Shown: positions 9,249 through 17,643 of the stretch, one piece after another
Numbering within the stretch: the first letter of the stretch is position 1
Layout: every line of letters begins with the position of its first letter
Assembly (NCBI RefSeq): GCF_009938205.1
Contig: NZ_AP019654.1
Location: 2,570,540-2,634,539, forward strand
From: Vibrio panuliri
GTDB lineage: Bacteria; Pseudomonadota; Gammaproteobacteria; Enterobacterales; Vibrionaceae
Length of the DNA: 64,000 bases
Direction of reading: 5' to 3'
Notes under the pieces: model-generated
Databases searched by the model: none
What the model was told of the DNA's origin: nothing
The model's input: only the letters and a program-made list of their open reading frames with translations
Position numbers and translations under genes: made by a program

Positions 9249-10379
9249 ATGAAATCTGAGCTTACTCTGTTCGGTCGCAACTTGACCCTTCACCGTTACC
9301 CGCTGCGAAACAATGAAACCCTACAAGCGTGGGATGCCGGTGACGAGTATCTGATTAACCATATCGAAGAGATGGCTCTACCCAAGCAGCAAAATATTTT
9401 GCTATTAAATGATAGTTTTGGTGCGCTCGCCTGTTGGTTTTCAAATCAACATAAGGTGTCAGTAATCAGTGACTCACACATTGCTCACCAGGCAATCAAA
9501 CAGAATTTAGCGCAAAACGGTGGCTCGTCGGTTGAGTTACTCACCAGTCATGCTCCTTTGCCAGAAAAGATTGATTTGGTATTGATGCAAATCCCGCGCA
9601 ACAATCGCTTTTTGACATGGCAATTGAGCCAACTTCGCCAAGCATTATCACCGGATATTCCAGTTATCGCAGTAAACAAAGCGAAGGAGATCCACAGCTC
9701 TACCTTAAAATTATTCGAGAAGCATCTCGGTACTACCACCACTTCACTCGCATGGAAGAAGCATCGTTTAGTGTTTAGTTTTGCCAACAGTCCTCAGCCA
9801 ACTGAGGTTCAACCATTTACAACTTGGCAGGTCGATGAACACCAGATCACGCTAAAAAACTTACCGAATGTGTATTCTGGTGAAAGCTTAGATCAAGGTG
9901 CGCGCTTTATGCTTGAGCATTTACCGAAGGACAGCCAACATCGCAACGCGATTGATCTTGGTTGTGGCAACGGTGTTTTATCGGTAAAGCTTGCCCAACA
10001 AAATCCAAACCTAGCGATTACCTGTGTTGATGAAAGTTATATGGCGGTGGCCTCCGCGCAACAAAATTTAGCCGATAACATTGGCACAGGTCGAGATTTA
10101 CGCTTTGTTGACAATAACTGCCTAGATGGTTTTGCCGCAGGCGAGTATGATTTGGTGGTTTGTAATCCTCCTTTCCACCAGCAGCAAGCCGTGACAGACC
10201 ATATCGCTTGGCAAATGTTCTGTGATGCAAAGCATGTTCTGTGCAACGGTGGGCAATTATTAGTTATCGGCAATCGCCACCTCGGATACGATGTGAAGTT
10301 AAAGCGCCTGTTTGGTAAGTCGAATGTCAACTTAGTTGCTGCAAATAAAAAATTTGTGATTTTACAAGCGACTAAGTAG
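9249..10379 (+). CDS. rlmG: RlmG, 23S rRNA (guanine-1835-N2) methyltransferase
   Basis: A 376-residue protein with two methyltransferase-like domains, the RsmC/RlmG layout. The N-terminal half is degenerate (LLLNDSFGALACWFS). The C-terminal half holds the SAM site AIDLGCGNGVLS and the N2-guanine catalytic motif VVCNPPFHQQ. The N-terminus FGRNLTLHRYPLRNNETLQAWDA and overall length fit RlmG rather than the shorter RsmC. It methylates G1835 of 23S rRNA (E. coli numbering). It is divergent from bolA and followed 56 bp later by the lipoprotein gene. Confidence 0.9.
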   Translation: MKSELTLFGRNLTLHRYPLRNNETLQAWDAGDEYLINHIEEMALPKQQNILLLNDSFGALACWFSNQHKVSVISDSHIAHQAIKQNLAQNGGSSVELLTSHAPLPEKIDLVLMQIPRNNRFLTWQLSQLRQALSPDIPVIAVNKAKEIHSSTLKLFEKHLGTTTTSLAWKKHRLVFSFANSPQPTEVQPFTTWQVDEHQITLKNLPNVYSGESLDQGARFMLEHLPKDSQHRNAIDLGCGNGVLSVKLAQQNPNLAITCVDESYMAVASAQQNLADNIGTGRDLRFVDNNCLDGFAAGEYDLVVCNPPFHQQQAVTDHIAWQMFCDAKHVLCNGGQLLVIGNRHLGYDVKLKRLFGKSNVNLVAANKKFVILQATK

Positions 10380-10435
10380 TCATCTATTATCCACTAAAAC
10401 TTGAGCCTTTCAGCAAATTAGAAAAGGAAATGACA

Positions 10436-11005
10436 ATGAGAAAACTGGTTCTAGCCGCGTCAATAGCATTACTGACTGCTTGTTCAGCGCCTCAGCAAGA
10501 GCAAATTAACTTTACGCCACGCGCTGAGTTAAGCAACAGCAACATCGTTAATGGCAGCAGTTTCACGCTAACCAGTAAAGACGTACGTTCTGCACAATAT
10601 GTAGCACTGGTTGATAGCGGTCGCTCGAACATTGAGCCAATCCACTCAAAACAGAACGTTCGTATCACGCTTGAAAATGCTCTACTAGAGCAGTTCCAAT
10701 CGCAAGGCTTCCGCAGTTCAGTCAATAGCGAGAATGCGATTGTGGTTGAAGTGCAAGAGCTTCTTGTGTCGGTCAAACACTCTGTAATGGAGAATGAGAT
10801 GGATGCAAGATTAGTACTCGAAATCACAGCAGAAACACCACAAGGTAAGCTAGTAAAAACTTACACCGGTACCGCAGAGCGCACTGGCGCGTTGAGTGCT
10901 TCTAACGATGAAATTCAGTTGGTACTGAATGACGTATCGAACCTTGTGTTGCGTGAAGTTGCGAACGACCGTGAACTGCAAAGCTACATGCAGGAGCGTT
11001 TCTAA
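10436..11005 (+). CDS. YajG-type lipoprotein
   Basis: A 189-residue lipoprotein: signal peptide MRKLVLAASIALLTACS with a lipobox Cys at about residue 16. The start at 10436 is preferred over the ATG at 10430 because AGGAAA then sits at a normal distance. The body (ITLENALLEQFQSQGF, LVLEITAETPQGKLVKTYTG, SNDEIQLVLNDV) resembles the E. coli YajG family, of unknown function. As in enterics it is close to ampG, and its stop overlaps the start of the cyclophilin gene by one base. A role in the envelope is inferred from the lipobox only. Confidence 0.82.
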   Translation: MRKLVLAASIALLTACSAPQQEQINFTPRAELSNSNIVNGSSFTLTSKDVRSAQYVALVDSGRSNIEPIHSKQNVRITLENALLEQFQSQGFRSSVNSENAIVVEVQELLVSVKHSVMENEMDARLVLEITAETPQGKLVKTYTGTAERTGALSASNDEIQLVLNDVSNLVLREVANDRELQSYMQERF

Positions 11006-11550
11006 TGTTGAAATACGCTATTGCGTGTGCGGCATTAGTCTCCAATCTGGTATTCGCTGGTCCTAAAGTCGAGATGGAAACCAACTTGGGTTCATTTGTT
11101 ATTGAGTTAAATCAAGAGCAAGCCCCTGTTTCCGTGGCCAACTTTCTTAAGTATGTCGAAGACGGCAGTTACGTAGGCACACAGTTTCATCGCGTGATCC
11201 CTGGGTTTATGGCTCAGGGAGGTGGCTTTGACCAAAATATGAATCGTGCAGCGACCTATGCGCCAATTCAGAATGAAGCATCAAATGGTCTGAAGAATAA
11301 CGCAGGCACGATTGCTATGGCTCGCACCAATGATCCTAACTCAGCCACACGTCAGTTCTTCATCAACTTGGTGGACAATGACTTTCTAAACTACAACTCT
11401 CGCCCACCGGGTTATGCGGTATTTGGACAAGTTGTTGAAGGTTTTGATGTTGTTCAGCAAATGGCTCAGCAACCAACTCATACCGTTGGCCGCTATCGTG
11501 ATGTCCCTGTTGAAAACATTGTGATCGAAAGTGTCACCATTCTTAAGTAA
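11005..11550 (+). CDS. ppiA: Periplasmic cyclophilin-type peptidyl-prolyl isomerase
   Basis: 181 residues: a short signal peptide (about 1-18, ending VFA) then one cyclophilin domain. Active-site and core motifs are FHRVIPGFMAQGGGF, TIAMARTNDPNSATRQFFI and GYAVFGQVVEGFDVV. It speeds cis-trans isomerisation at proline during folding of exported proteins. The signal peptide and domain fit PpiA rather than cytoplasmic PpiB. Translation is coupled to the yajG-type gene by a TAATG overlap; the terminator at 11555 separates it from ampG. Confidence 0.88.
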   Translation: MLKYAIACAALVSNLVFAGPKVEMETNLGSFVIELNQEQAPVSVANFLKYVEDGSYVGTQFHRVIPGFMAQGGGFDQNMNRAATYAPIQNEASNGLKNNAGTIAMARTNDPNSATRQFFINLVDNDFLNYNSRPPGYAVFGQVVEGFDVVQQMAQQPTHTVGRYRDVPVENIVIESVTILK

Positions 11551-11554
11551 TGTT

Positions 11555-11580
11555 AGAGGCTCTTACTGATAAGAGCCTCT
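11555..11580 (+). terminator. Rho-independent terminator after ppiA
   Basis: A perfect 11-base stem (AGAGGCTCTTA / TAAGAGCCTCT) with loop CTGA sits 4 bp after the stop codon. The tail CCTCATTT is only moderately U-rich. Confidence 0.75.
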
Positions 11581-11620
11581 CCTCATTTACCCTTCTTCGC
11601 AATATTAACAAGGAATCGTT

Positions 11621-12973
11621 ATGGCTAACGCTTCTCTGTCATGGGTAGAAACTGTTCGTAGTTACCTTGATAAACGCTTACTGTGGGTCTTTATGCTCGG
11701 CTGTTCGAGCGGCTTCCCTTGGGTCTTAATTGGCTCAAATATGTCAGGTTGGCTTAAAGACGCAGGGTTAACTCGTGCCGCTATCGGTTACTTTGGCAGC
11801 GTATTTGCCGTTTATGCGATTAACTTTCTCTGGGCTCCCCTTGTTGACCGAGTCAAGCTGCCATTACTGAATCGTCTTTTAGGTCAGCGTCGCAGCTGGA
11901 TATTCCTTTGCCAGTCAGTTGTTTTGGTCTGCACCCTATTTATCGCCGGTGTCGATCCAGCACAGAACTTAATGCTGACGTCAATGTTGGCACTCTGTAT
12001 TGCCTTAGCATCAGCGACTCAAGACATCGCAATCGATGCATACCGTATTGATACCTTTCCTAAATCTGAATCATCCAAACTGCCACAAGCCTCGGCAATG
12101 GCGGTGATTGGTTGGTGGACGGGCTATTCTCTTCCTGGTTACCTCGCATTTATCAATGCAGACAGTATCGGTTGGAATGGCGTCTACTACGGTATGGCGG
12201 CAATTGTAGGCATACTATTACTGTTTACCTTACTTGTTAGGGAACCGCAGACAAAACGCGACCAGTTACAGGCAGAAGCAGAAAAAAGACATGGTGAAGT
12301 GGTTAAAAATCCAATTCTCGCCTGGTTGAGCGTCACGGTACTTGAACCCTTTATCGACTTCTTTAGACGCAACGGTTTTAGAGTTGCGTTAACTCTATTG
12401 CTATTTGTCTTTTTGTTCAAAATTGGCGAGGCTTTTCTCGGGCGTATGTCGATCACCTTCTATAAAGAAATTGGGTTTAGCAATGAACAAATTGGCTACT
12501 ACTCAAAACTCATTGGATGGGGATTAACCATGCTCTTCACTTTGATTGGCAGTATGGTCAACGTGAAATTCGGCATCGTACGAGGCTTAATGATAGGGGG
12601 CACCGCGATGGCAGCAAGTAACTTGATGTTTGCTTGGATTGCAAAAGTCGGCCCAAATGAGACCCTATTCCTTGCAACCTTGGTGGTAGATAATTTTACT
12701 TCCGCATTCTCGACCGTTGCTTTTGTTTCCTTCTTAACCGTCGTCACAGGTCAAGCATTCTCAGCGACCCAATATGCACTTTTGGCTTCGCTAGGTAATT
12801 TTGGTCGTACAACACTGGCTTCCTTTAGTGGTGAGTTGGTCGATTATCTCAATGACTGGTCGACCTTCTTTATCTTGACGGCTCTGATGGTTATCCCGAG
12901 CCTAATCATGCTTTACTCACTACGTCATTACTTTAGCGATATGCTCGAACGAGCCAGTAAACAACAAGATTAA
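11621..12973 (+). CDS. ampG: AmpG muropeptide permease
   Basis: A 450-residue inner-membrane transporter of the MFS/AmpG family with about 12-14 helices. Typical AmpG stretches are GCSSGFPWVLIGSNMSGWL, ATQDIAIDAYRID and FVSFLTVVTGQAFSATQYAL. It imports anhydromuropeptides from the periplasm for recycling, feeding NagZ, AnmK and MurQ, whose genes lie at the far end of this window. A ribosome-binding site AAGGAA precedes the ATG. It follows ppiA after a terminator, so it likely has its own promoter within 70 bp or is partly read through. Confidence 0.95.
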   Translation: MANASLSWVETVRSYLDKRLLWVFMLGCSSGFPWVLIGSNMSGWLKDAGLTRAAIGYFGSVFAVYAINFLWAPLVDRVKLPLLNRLLGQRRSWIFLCQSVVLVCTLFIAGVDPAQNLMLTSMLALCIALASATQDIAIDAYRIDTFPKSESSKLPQASAMAVIGWWTGYSLPGYLAFINADSIGWNGVYYGMAAIVGILLLFTLLVREPQTKRDQLQAEAEKRHGEVVKNPILAWLSVTVLEPFIDFFRRNGFRVALTLLLFVFLFKIGEAFLGRMSITFYKEIGFSNEQIGYYSKLIGWGLTMLFTLIGSMVNVKFGIVRGLMIGGTAMAASNLMFAWIAKVGPNETLFLATLVVDNFTSAFSTVAFVSFLTVVTGQAFSATQYALLASLGNFGRTTLASFSGELVDYLNDWSTFFILTALMVIPSLIMLYSLRHYFSDMLERASKQQD

Positions 12974-12980
12974 TCAATGC

Positions 12981-13006
12981 AAAAAGGTCGCCAAGGCGAC
13001 CTTTTT
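12981..13006. terminator. Bidirectional terminator between ampG and chrR
   Basis: AAAAAGGTCGCC (12981-12992) and GGCGACCTTTTT (12995-13006) form a perfect stem with flanking A and T runs, serving both converging genes. Confidence 0.85.
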
Positions 13007-13021
13007 AATACGTTGTCAAAA

Positions 13022-13684
13022 CTACGGGTACAACCCTTTACCAAACATATTAAATATTCGAGCAACCCCTTGAGTAAAGAGCAGCGGCTCGGTCAACACC
13101 GTTAAACACAGGCAATCCTCGCCCTTCTTAGTAAACGGGCTATGTTTTATCGACGCATCTTTAAGCATGAAATCGCCCACTTCGTAGTGACCATCCTCAT
13201 CACTAAAGCCACCATGAAGCACCAGCGTTGATTCAAGCCCTTTATGGGTGTGCTGCGGAATCTGCACGTCTTCACTTATGTAAAGCAAGCTAACTCGCGC
13301 TTCCTCACCGAGGTTTACCTCCGTACTAAACACTTTGCCACCGTAACTCTTCCACTCACCGATACCATCAACAAAGCGGCTCAATGATAGAGGTAATTTA
13401 AATTGCTTATCATTGACTGTCACTGTTCGGCTTTTGCGATTAAACTTGAACGGCCGCGGGTCCTCCTCCAGCGCGACAATCTTATCGAGCATCGCAGTCC
13501 AGTCATCAGTGGCGCTCACGTCACTGGCACACAAATCCATTCCGGCTTGCTCTTCCAACTGAGCACAGAGTTTCTTGCAACTTGGGCACATCTCTACATG
13601 GGTCGCGACTGCAAAACTGTTTGCCGCATCTAACTCGCCCTCTACATAGGCGCGCAACATATCTTCGCTAGGGTGATAACTCAT
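13022..13684 (-). CDS. chrR: ChrR-type anti-sigma factor (zinc anti-sigma domain plus cupin)
   Basis: A 220-residue cytoplasmic protein. The N-terminal zinc-binding anti-sigma domain has THVEMCPSCKKLC (His-x3-Cys-x2-Cys); the C-terminal half is a ChrR cupin (PQHTHKGLESTLVLHGGF, DGHYEVGDF). ChrR binds its ECF sigma factor and releases it under singlet oxygen or organic hydroperoxide stress in Rhodobacter; the same role here is inferred. The start overlaps the end of the sigma factor gene by 4 bp (ATGA), the standard sigma/anti-sigma arrangement. Confidence 0.9.
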   Translation of the reverse strand: MSYHPSEDMLRAYVEGELDAANSFAVATHVEMCPSCKKLCAQLEEQAGMDLCASDVSATDDWTAMLDKIVALEEDPRPFKFNRKSRTVTVNDKQFKLPLSLSRFVDGIGEWKSYGGKVFSTEVNLGEEARVSLLYISEDVQIPQHTHKGLESTLVLHGGFSDEDGHYEVGDFMLKDASIKHSPFTKKGEDCLCLTVLTEPLLFTQGVARIFNMFGKGLYP

Positions 13685-14265
13685 AACTGCTCCGCCTCAA
13701 TCTCATTTCGTAACTTTTCAACAGCCAAACGCAAGCGCGACTTCACTGTCCCCAAAGGAATATCAAACATGTCAGCCACTTGTTGGTGAGGCAGTTCTTC
13801 CAAATAAACGGCTTGCACCACTTTGCGTTGCGCTTCAGGGAGAATATCTAAAAATTTCAACACCTGTTCTTTCAACATCTCGTGTTCCGGCGCATAGTGT
13901 TCGACCAAATCAGGTGGAAGAAAGTCAGACGGCCAAATATCATCGGCAAGCACATGCGCATCTCGCCCTTTTTGCTTGCGCAGAAGATCGAAACACTGAT
14001 TGCGTGCAATCGTGTAGATCCATGTTGAGAGTGAGCTTTTGGTGCCATCAAAGAGCGCACACTTTTGCCACACCGTTGCCATCGTTTCTTGAACCAGCTC
14101 AATTGACACCTGCTCATTGCCCATGTGCTTGTAAGCAAACTGCTTAAGGCGAGGAGAAAAGTGGTTAAAAATGAGCGCAAAGGCGTCTTTATCTCGTTGC
14201 TTCACCAGTTCCATACACTCGGACCATTCGGCGCGCGTGAATGTGTTCGTATCTTGTGTACTCAT
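13681..14265 (-). CDS. ECF sigma factor (RpoE/ECF11 type)
   Basis: A 194-residue sigma-70 family factor with only regions 2 and 4. Region 2: ALIFNHFSPRLKQFAY, ELVQETMATVWQK, SSLSTWIYTIARNQCFDLLRK. Region 4: LPEAQRKVVQAVYLEELPHQQVA then IPLGTVKSRLRLAVEKLR. The start at 14265 is chosen because AAGGACG sits at proper spacing; an in-frame ATG at 14307 has no such site. It is co-translated with the ChrR gene, which should hold it inactive. The pairing indicates a photo-oxidative stress regulon (inference from family). A possible self-recognised promoter lies at 14301-14325. Confidence 0.9.
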   Translation of the reverse strand: MSTQDTNTFTRAEWSECMELVKQRDKDAFALIFNHFSPRLKQFAYKHMGNEQVSIELVQETMATVWQKCALFDGTKSSLSTWIYTIARNQCFDLLRKQKGRDAHVLADDIWPSDFLPPDLVEHYAPEHEMLKEQVLKFLDILPEAQRKVVQAVYLEELPHQQVADMFDIPLGTVKSRLRLAVEKLRNEIEAEQL

Positions 14266-14300
14266 TGACCACGTCCTTGATATTTGGGTATCAGCTGTTT

Positions 14301-14325
14301 TACGCAAATTGCTCCTGATCGATCA
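14301..14325 (-). promoter_or_regulatory. Possible autoregulated ECF promoter
   Basis: On the minus strand TGATC (14325-14321) and GCGTA (14305-14301) are 15 bases apart, upstream of the sigma gene. This resembles TGATC/CGTA-type promoters described for RpoE-ChrR systems. The match is short and could be chance. Confidence 0.35.
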
Positions 14326-14895
14326 CTCTTTCTCAATCACTATAGATAAGAAACGCATCGCTTCGCTGCAATCTTTTTGTCGAACTAGGTAGTCGAATTG
14401 CGACAAATTGACAGGCAACAGCTCTAACCAACGCTGACTAACCCATGCCGCATCATCGAAAAAGCATTGGTCATACAACTCCCCAATTTGAGGGAATTGC
14501 GCATAAACCTTTTGCAATTGTAGTCCAATATAAGACTCCTCCTCAGTCATTGAACTCACATCCCAAGAAGGCAACCAATCTACCTTTGCGAAGCGCAATC
14601 CGTCTGGCTCAACTCTCACCTTAGTCGTTTGAAAGCGCTTCATGCCGACAACCGTGATGCCTAAGAGCCCGTCGTCTAAAGATTCAAAATCAACAATTTT
14701 GACCAGCGCCCCAGATACCGACAACTCGCCATCTTGAGAATTATCATCTCTTTGAAACATACAAACGCCAAACGTCCCATCTCCTTTGCTCGCTTCGGTC
14801 ACTAAACGTTTATATCGAGGCTCGAAAATTCTCAGCCGCATTTTCCCTTCTGGTAATACAACTGAACCGAGCGGAAAAAGCATAATCTCCGACAT
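14323..14895 (-). CDS. LON N-terminal (substrate-binding) domain protein
   Basis: A 190-residue protein consisting of the N-terminal LON/PUA-like domain alone (LFPLGSVVLPEGKMRLRIFEPRYKRLV, split here as LFPLGSVVLPEGKMRLRIFE then PRYKRLV), with no ATPase or protease domain. Such proteins are widespread and their function is unknown; a role in recognising damaged proteins is only a guess. The start at 14895 follows GGGGATGACA, while the upstream ATG at 14907 has no ribosome-binding site. It lies 57 bp upstream of the ECF sigma gene in the same direction, so the two may share a transcript. Confidence 0.85.
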   Translation of the reverse strand: MSEIMLFPLGSVVLPEGKMRLRIFEPRYKRLVTEASKGDGTFGVCMFQRDDNSQDGELSVSGALVKIVDFESLDDGLLGITVVGMKRFQTTKVRVEPDGLRFAKVDWLPSWDVSSMTEEESYIGLQLQKVYAQFPQIGELYDQCFFDDAAWVSQRWLELLPVNLSQFDYLVRQKDCSEAMRFLSIVIEKE

Positions 14896-15232
14896 TGTCA
14901 TCCCCATATTTTTGATTCAGACATCAATACGAGACCACTCTCATAAACGATCAGTAACCGTTTGTGTTGGTTATTCGATCGCCACTAAAAAGCAAGTAAA
15001 CGCTTGCGTAATCGATACCTAGCTCACAATTAGTGCAACAAAATGAAAGTTCCTTACAATTTGATTTTTTTGTTAATAAGCGTGATCAAGATCTCTCTGT
15101 TTTTATATTTTTGCAGCAAACAGCACTTTCATTTGAGAGAAATATCAATATTATTCCCACCCACAGCAGGCACAGCAACAGTTGTGCAACACAACTATAA
15201 ACATCACGTTTCACACAGAAGAGAGTTCACTT
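14896..15232 (+). promoter_or_regulatory. Divergent upstream region of ompK and the LON-domain gene
   Basis: There is no gene here. A weak CRP-like site, CGTGATCAAGATCT, begins at 15081, about 150 bp before ompK. CRP control would fit a nucleoside-type porin, but the half-sites are imperfect. I see no confident -10/-35 pair. Confidence 0.3.
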
Positions 15233-16018
15233 ATGCGTAAATCACTTTTAGCTCTTGGCGTCGTAGCGGCAGTGTCAGCAGTGCCAGCTCAAGCTGAATA
15301 CCTATTTGGTTTTGGTAGCATGTATATTGACTACCAAAAATGGGGACAAGGTTTCGGCAACGACGCTTCAAACTTTGGTCAAGAAATCTCCGAACGCGAC
15401 CAAGCGGTTATTGGCATCGAAGGTGGGGCTGTATTCGATTGGGGTCAAATTTACGGCTTCTACGACTATGAAGGTATCGACCGTGCTGGTGATGACAGAG
15501 GTGCATCACTAAAAGGTACTATCCACTACAACCTAACTGAATCAGGTGTGAGCCTTTATGCTCAGGTTTATAACACCGACAAAGATAAGAACCCTGTTCT
15601 GCACGAGCAAAACCGCGTTCTTGGTCTTGGTTACACAGGCCTTAAAGGCGATGGATGGGGCTTTACGCCATTTATTGGTTTCCACCAAGTCAACACTGAA
15701 GGCGGTGTAAGTGGTAGTAATGGCGGTATGTTTGGTTACGTTGGTTACTACAACACTGATATTGGCGGTCAAAACTTTACGTTCTCAACTTGGAATGAAC
15801 TTGAGTTCGCGCGCAACGATGAATATGCAGCAATTCAAAGTACTGACTTCGCATCTGGCGTAGATTCTGAAAGCTGGGGTCTAAATGGTAGCCTAAATGC
15901 AATGTGGAACGTTACTGACCATATCTCAACGGGTATCCTTTACCGTTACACAGTCAACAAACTCGCACGTAAAGACTACCAAGATATCTTAATCTACCGT
16001 ATTCAATACAATTTCTAA
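15233..16018 (+). CDS. ompK: OmpK, Tsx-like outer membrane channel
   Basis: A 261-residue outer membrane beta-barrel. The signal peptide (MRKSLLALGVVAAVSA, cleavage after AQA) precedes EYLFGFGSMYIDYQKWGQG; the protein ends IYRIQYNF with the C-terminal Phe typical of barrel proteins. Alternating aromatic strands such as GWGFTPFIGFHQ fill the body. OmpK belongs to the nucleoside-specific channel (Tsx) family and is the receptor of vibriophage KVP40. The start is the ATG at 15233, which gives the signal peptide directly; an upstream in-frame ATG at 15182 adds 17 unlikely residues. Confidence 0.92.
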   Translation: MRKSLLALGVVAAVSAVPAQAEYLFGFGSMYIDYQKWGQGFGNDASNFGQEISERDQAVIGIEGGAVFDWGQIYGFYDYEGIDRAGDDRGASLKGTIHYNLTESGVSLYAQVYNTDKDKNPVLHEQNRVLGLGYTGLKGDGWGFTPFIGFHQVNTEGGVSGSNGGMFGYVGYYNTDIGGQNFTFSTWNELEFARNDEYAAIQSTDFASGVDSESWGLNGSLNAMWNVTDHISTGILYRYTVNKLARKDYQDILIYRIQYNF

Positions 16019-16054
16019 GCAGTGTGGAACAACCACATATATTGAGTATCAAGC

Positions 16055-16078
16055 AAAAGGCACCTTAGGGTGCCTTTT
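16055..16078 (+). terminator. Terminator after ompK
   Basis: AAAAGGCACC / GGTGCCTTTT stem with loop TTAG, 36 bp after the stop codon, with a T-run in the right arm followed by CTATTGG. Confidence 0.8.
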
Positions 16079-16146
16079 CTATTGGCTTTCCCTAGTGATG
16101 GCATTATCCTCTGACATCAATATTAAGTTGGTTAGATAAGCTTACG

Positions 16147-17028
16147 ATGAATTTTACCGTGGTTGGTCCTGGTGCAATTGGTTCACTATGGGCAAGTTAC
16201 TTAAAAGATGCAGGACACCACATATCGCTGTGGAGTCGGCAAACCGCAAATCAAATAGTGATCAAAAGAGATCATTGCCTTGCCAACACTTTCACCAACA
16301 ATGATCCCAGCTCAGTAATGAACGCGGATGTTATTCTGGTGACACTCAAAGCACCGATTGTTGAGCAAGTGCTTACTCAGATGAAATCCTACATTAACTC
16401 TGATGCGATTATTGTGTTGATGCACAACGGCATGGGCACCGCAGAGGCGATAAAAACGCACTTACCGGATAATCCACTACTCCTCGCAACCACGACCCAC
16501 GGAGCCTATCGCCCGTCGAGTGATTTGGTCAGCCACACCGGGCGGGGCAAAACTCTACTCGGCGCAGCCAATCAAAAAGGTCAGCAATGTGAGTTTCTAG
16601 TTGAGGTGCTCAACCATGCTCTTGCAGACGTGGCGTGGCATCATAATATTGATCAAGCGTTATGGAACAAGCTGGCAATTAACTGTGCGATAAACCCTCT
16701 GACTGCAATACACCAAATCCGCAATGGAGAGTTAGCACAGCCGCAATATCATGCTCAACTCACCGCCATTGTCAGCGAGGTTTGCGCGGTGATAAACGCA
16801 CAAGGCTTTAAAGCAGAGGAAAACAATCTGCGCCAAATCATTGATGAAGTCATTCTCGCCACCAGCCAGAATTTTTCGTCGATGGAGCAAGATATTGCCC
16901 ATCAGCGCCCAAGCGAGATAGACTTTATCACTGGGTATGTCGTCAAGTGTGCTCATCAGCACAATATCGCGGTACCTGCCAATCAAGCCCTATATAACGC
17001 AGTAAAGCAAATTGAACAACGCTGGTAA
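16147..17028 (+). CDS. panE: Ketopantoate reductase (2-dehydropantoate 2-reductase)
   Basis: A 293-residue cytoplasmic NADPH-dependent enzyme that reduces ketopantoate to pantoate for coenzyme A synthesis. The N-terminal Rossmann motif is VVGPGAIGSLWA. The catalytic Lys lies in ALWNKLAINCAINPLTAI, and the C-terminal helix motif EIDFITGYVV matches the family. It is followed 15 bp later by yajL and probably cotranscribed with yajL and the cysteine desulfurase. Confidence 0.92.
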   Translation: MNFTVVGPGAIGSLWASYLKDAGHHISLWSRQTANQIVIKRDHCLANTFTNNDPSSVMNADVILVTLKAPIVEQVLTQMKSYINSDAIIVLMHNGMGTAEAIKTHLPDNPLLLATTTHGAYRPSSDLVSHTGRGKTLLGAANQKGQQCEFLVEVLNHALADVAWHHNIDQALWNKLAINCAINPLTAIHQIRNGELAQPQYHAQLTAIVSEVCAVINAQGFKAEENNLRQIIDEVILATSQNFSSMEQDIAHQRPSEIDFITGYVVKCAHQHNIAVPANQALYNAVKQIEQRW

Positions 17029-17043
17029 CGAGGCCACAGAGAT

Positions 17044-17643
17044 ATGAGCAAAAAAGTATTGGTACCCATCGCGACGGGTACGGAAGAAATGGAAGCGGTC
17101 ACTGTTATCGATATCATGGTTCGAGCTGGCTACGACGTGGTGGTTGCAAGTGCTGAGTCTGATGGCGAACTGACGATGAAAGCCTCAAGAGGGGTAACAC
17201 TCACTGCGGATTGTCGCTTGGTCGATATCGCGGATGACGAGTTTGATGCCATCATTCTTCCCGGCGGCGTTGGTGGTTCAGAAACGTTCCGTGACAGCAC
17301 CGTACTTGTCGAAATCGTCCGCCAACAAATGTATGAAGGCAAACTGGTTGCTGCCATTTGTGCCGCTCCAGCCTTGGTATTAGCGCATCACAAGCTGTAT
17401 CCAGAGGCATTAATGACTTGCCATCCCAACTTTGAAAGCCACATTCCAGCCAAAAACTGGCGCGTAAAACGCGTCACTTACGATGTGAATCACAACCTGC
17501 TGACCAGTCAAGGACCAGGAACCGCCCTTGAGTTCGCCATAGAAATTATCATTCGTCTTTCTGGTAAAGCCCATGCTTGGACCGTTGCAGAGCCAATGGT
17601 GACAATTCCAACACTTCATTACCACGAAATCGGTGAAGCCTAA
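17044..17643 (+). CDS. yajL: YajL, DJ-1/PfpI family protein
   Basis: A 199-residue cytoplasmic protein of the DJ-1 family. The nucleophile-elbow cysteine is in AAICAAPALVL, the conserved acid in ATGTEEMEAV, and DAIILPGGVGG is the family strand. E. coli YajL acts in oxidative stress protection, with proposed chaperone and deglycase roles that are debated. Its stop codon overlaps the start of the next gene by one base, and panE is 15 bp upstream. Confidence 0.93.
   Translation: MSKKVLVPIATGTEEMEAVTVIDIMVRAGYDVVVASAESDGELTMKASRGVTLTADCRLVDIADDEFDAIILPGGVGGSETFRDSTVLVEIVRQQMYEGKLVAAICAAPALVLAHHKLYPEALMTCHPNFESHIPAKNWRVKRVTYDVNHNLLTSQGPGTALEFAIEIIIRLSGKAHAWTVAEPMVTIPTLHYHEIGEA

Noticed and set aside
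15081..15095. CRP site for ompK as a separate feature
   Set aside because: The half-sites are too imperfect; it is only mentioned within the upstream region.
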